Below, piece by piece: positions 4,463-5,430 of a stretch of 5,430 nt of DNA. This DNA is from Anaerolineae bacterium (GTDB taxonomy: Bacteria; Chloroflexota; Anaerolineae; JAAYZQ01), in contig JAFGIA010000314.1 in NCBI GenBank assembly GCA_016929795.1, forward strand, positions 1-5,430. The letters run 5' to 3'. The position numbers and the translations under genes were made by a program. The notes beneath the pieces are model-generated. The model searched no databases, was not told the DNA's origin, and saw nothing but the letters and a program-made list of their open reading frames with translations. The number at the start of each line of letters is the position of its first letter. Within the stretch, counting starts at the first letter, position 1.

Positions 4463-5430
4463 ATGGCCAAGAGTTATGATATCGTGATCGTCGGTGGCGG
4501 CATCATGGGCTGCGCCACCGCGTTCGAGCTGGCTGACCGCGGCGTCAAGGTCGCGCTCCTCGAGAAAAAGACGGTGGGCGAGGGGCCTACGGGCCGGTCA
4601 TCGGCGATCGTCCGCCAGCACTATTCAAACGAGCTGACGGCACGCATGGCCTATTACGGCTTGCAGGTGTTCCGTGACTTTGCCAACCAGGTTGGCGCCG
4701 ACGCCGAGTGCGGGTTTGTCGAGGCGGGGTTTCTCGTCCTCGTCGAGGAGAAGGACCGTGCCGGCCTCGAAGCCAATGTGGCGCTCCGGCAGCGGGTGGG
4801 CATTGACACGGCCATGGTATCGCCTGAAGCGCTGCGCGAGCTGCTGCCACGCATGGACACGCACGACCTGGTCGCGGCCGCCTACGAGCCGCACAGCGGC
4901 TACGCCGACCCTTACCTGACCGTCACCTCTTACGCGCGGGCGGCACGCGGGCGCGGCGCTGACCTCTACCAGGATACCAGGGTCACCGGCATCCGGCTCG
5001 ACCGCGGCCGGGTGCTCGGCGTCGAGACGGACGGCGGGCGGTTCGACGCGCCGCAGGTGATCAACTGCACCGGGGCCTGGGCCGCGGGCCTGGCGGCGAC
5101 CGCCGGCATCGGCCTGCCCATCCACTCGTGCCGCGTGCAGGTGGTCTTTTTCCGGCGCCCGGCAGGCCACAAAGCAGCCCACCCCGTGGTCGCCGACTTT
5201 GGCAACGGCGTCTACTTTCGCCCGGAGACGGGCAATCTGACGTTGATCGGCCTCGTCGACCCGGCCGAAGCAAACGCCATTGTCCACCCGGACCACTATG
5301 ACGAGCGGGTGGACGCGGAATTCATCATGGACGTCGGCGAGCGCCTGGTGCGCCGCTACCCAGCCATGGAAGAGAGCCAGAGCACGGGCGGCTATGCGTC
5401 TTTGTATGCCATCACGCCCGACTGGCACCC
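4463..5430 (+). CDS. FAD-dependent oxidoreductase, DAO family (sarcosine oxidase beta-like), 3' partial
   Basis: Flavoprotein oxidase or dehydrogenase of the D-amino-acid-oxidase fold. Members oxidise N-methyl or D-amino acids, glycerol-3-phosphate or 2-hydroxy acids. The frame is open from ATG 4463 to the window end (322 complete codons). Family members run about 380-400 residues, so the last 60-80 are outside. Features in order: beta-alpha-beta FAD motif IVGGGIMG with Gly11, Gly13 and Gly16, closed by acidic Glu34 that binds the ribose; the flavin-contact stretch TGRSSAIVRQHYS at 43-55; a substrate-domain middle; NCTGAWAAG at 201-209, the second conserved FAD-binding strand; and TPDWH at the visible end, typical of sarcosine oxidase beta-like enzymes where TPDxxP leads to the C-terminal flavin site. 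It lacks a signal peptide, so it should be cytoplasmic. It follows the SDR by 85 bp on the same strand. Sarcosine is only one possible substrate, and any partner subunits would lie downstream. Confidence 0.93.
   Translation, partial: MAKSYDIVIVGGGIMGCATAFELADRGVKVALLEKKTVGEGPTGRSSAIVRQHYSNELTARMAYYGLQVFRDFANQVGADAECGFVEAGFLVLVEEKDRAGLEANVALRQRVGIDTAMVSPEALRELLPRMDTHDLVAAAYEPHSGYADPYLTVTSYARAARGRGADLYQDTRVTGIRLDRGRVLGVETDGGRFDAPQVINCTGAWAAGLAATAGIGLPIHSCRVQVVFFRRPAGHKAAHPVVADFGNGVYFRPETGNLTLIGLVDPAEANAIVHPDHYDERVDAEFIMDVGERLVRRYPAMEESQSTGGYASLYAITPDWH

Noticed and set aside
4625..5428. 267-codon open frame on the - strand opposite the FAD gene
   Set aside because: It overlaps the strongly supported FAD oxidoreductase, has shadow-type composition and shows no domain.
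1..5430. tRNA or rRNA genes
   Set aside because: No cloverleaf with a GTTCRANNC-type T arm and no rRNA-like conserved stretch was seen in any gap. All gaps are shorter than 150 bp.

Overview
The window is a GC-rich bacterial segment with all convincing genes on the + strand. It looks like part of a heterotroph's uptake-and-catabolism locus. Codon third positions are strongly G/C, which makes the long antisense and out-of-frame ORFs uninformative. AglF/AglG-type sugar permeases, a Gly/Trp-rich repeat membrane protein, a short AATATCC tandem repeat and REP-like intergenic hairpins all fit Chloroflexota (Anaerolineae/Caldilineae-like). That assignment is an inference from family resemblance and needs a database search.

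Layout. (1) Positions 3-587 and 589-1692 encode two CUT1-type ABC permeases, AglF-like (5' truncated by the window edge) and AglG-like, one base apart. The AglG-like protein carries a large extracytoplasmic insert. (2) Positions 1701-1731 hold a perfect 13-bp inverted repeat whose two arms are each near-palindromic. (3) Positions 1747-2247 encode a small membrane protein built from three copies of a two-helix unit. (4) Positions 2262-2296 hold an array of 7-bp repeats. (5) Positions 2323-3426 encode a malate/L-lactate dehydrogenase-family (Ldh2) NAD(P)-dependent oxidoreductase. (6) The 144-bp gap at 3427-3570 is dense in hairpins, including a terminator-like stem with a T run and a REP-like inverted pair. 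(7) Positions 3571-4377 encode a short-chain dehydrogenase resembling the NOL/NYC1 (chlorophyll b reductase) branch. (8) The 85-bp gap at 4378-4462 contains a long imperfect hairpin. (9) From 4463 to the window end runs the first 322 residues of a DAO-family FAD-dependent oxidoreductase (sarcosine oxidase beta-like), cut at its 3' end.

Taken together, a carbohydrate-type importer is followed by three different redox enzymes: an Ldh2 2-oxoacid/2-hydroxyacid enzyme, an SDR and a FAD amine/hydroxyacid oxidase. A plausible reading is import and oxidation of a glycoside, sugar acid or N-substituted amino compound. The substrate cannot be read from sequence alone. No ATPase or substrate-binding protein of the transporter lies in the window. 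No clearly new multi-gene system is visible. The items most worth a second look are the NOL-like SDR, the AglG insert, the threefold-repeat membrane protein and the structured intergenic DNA.
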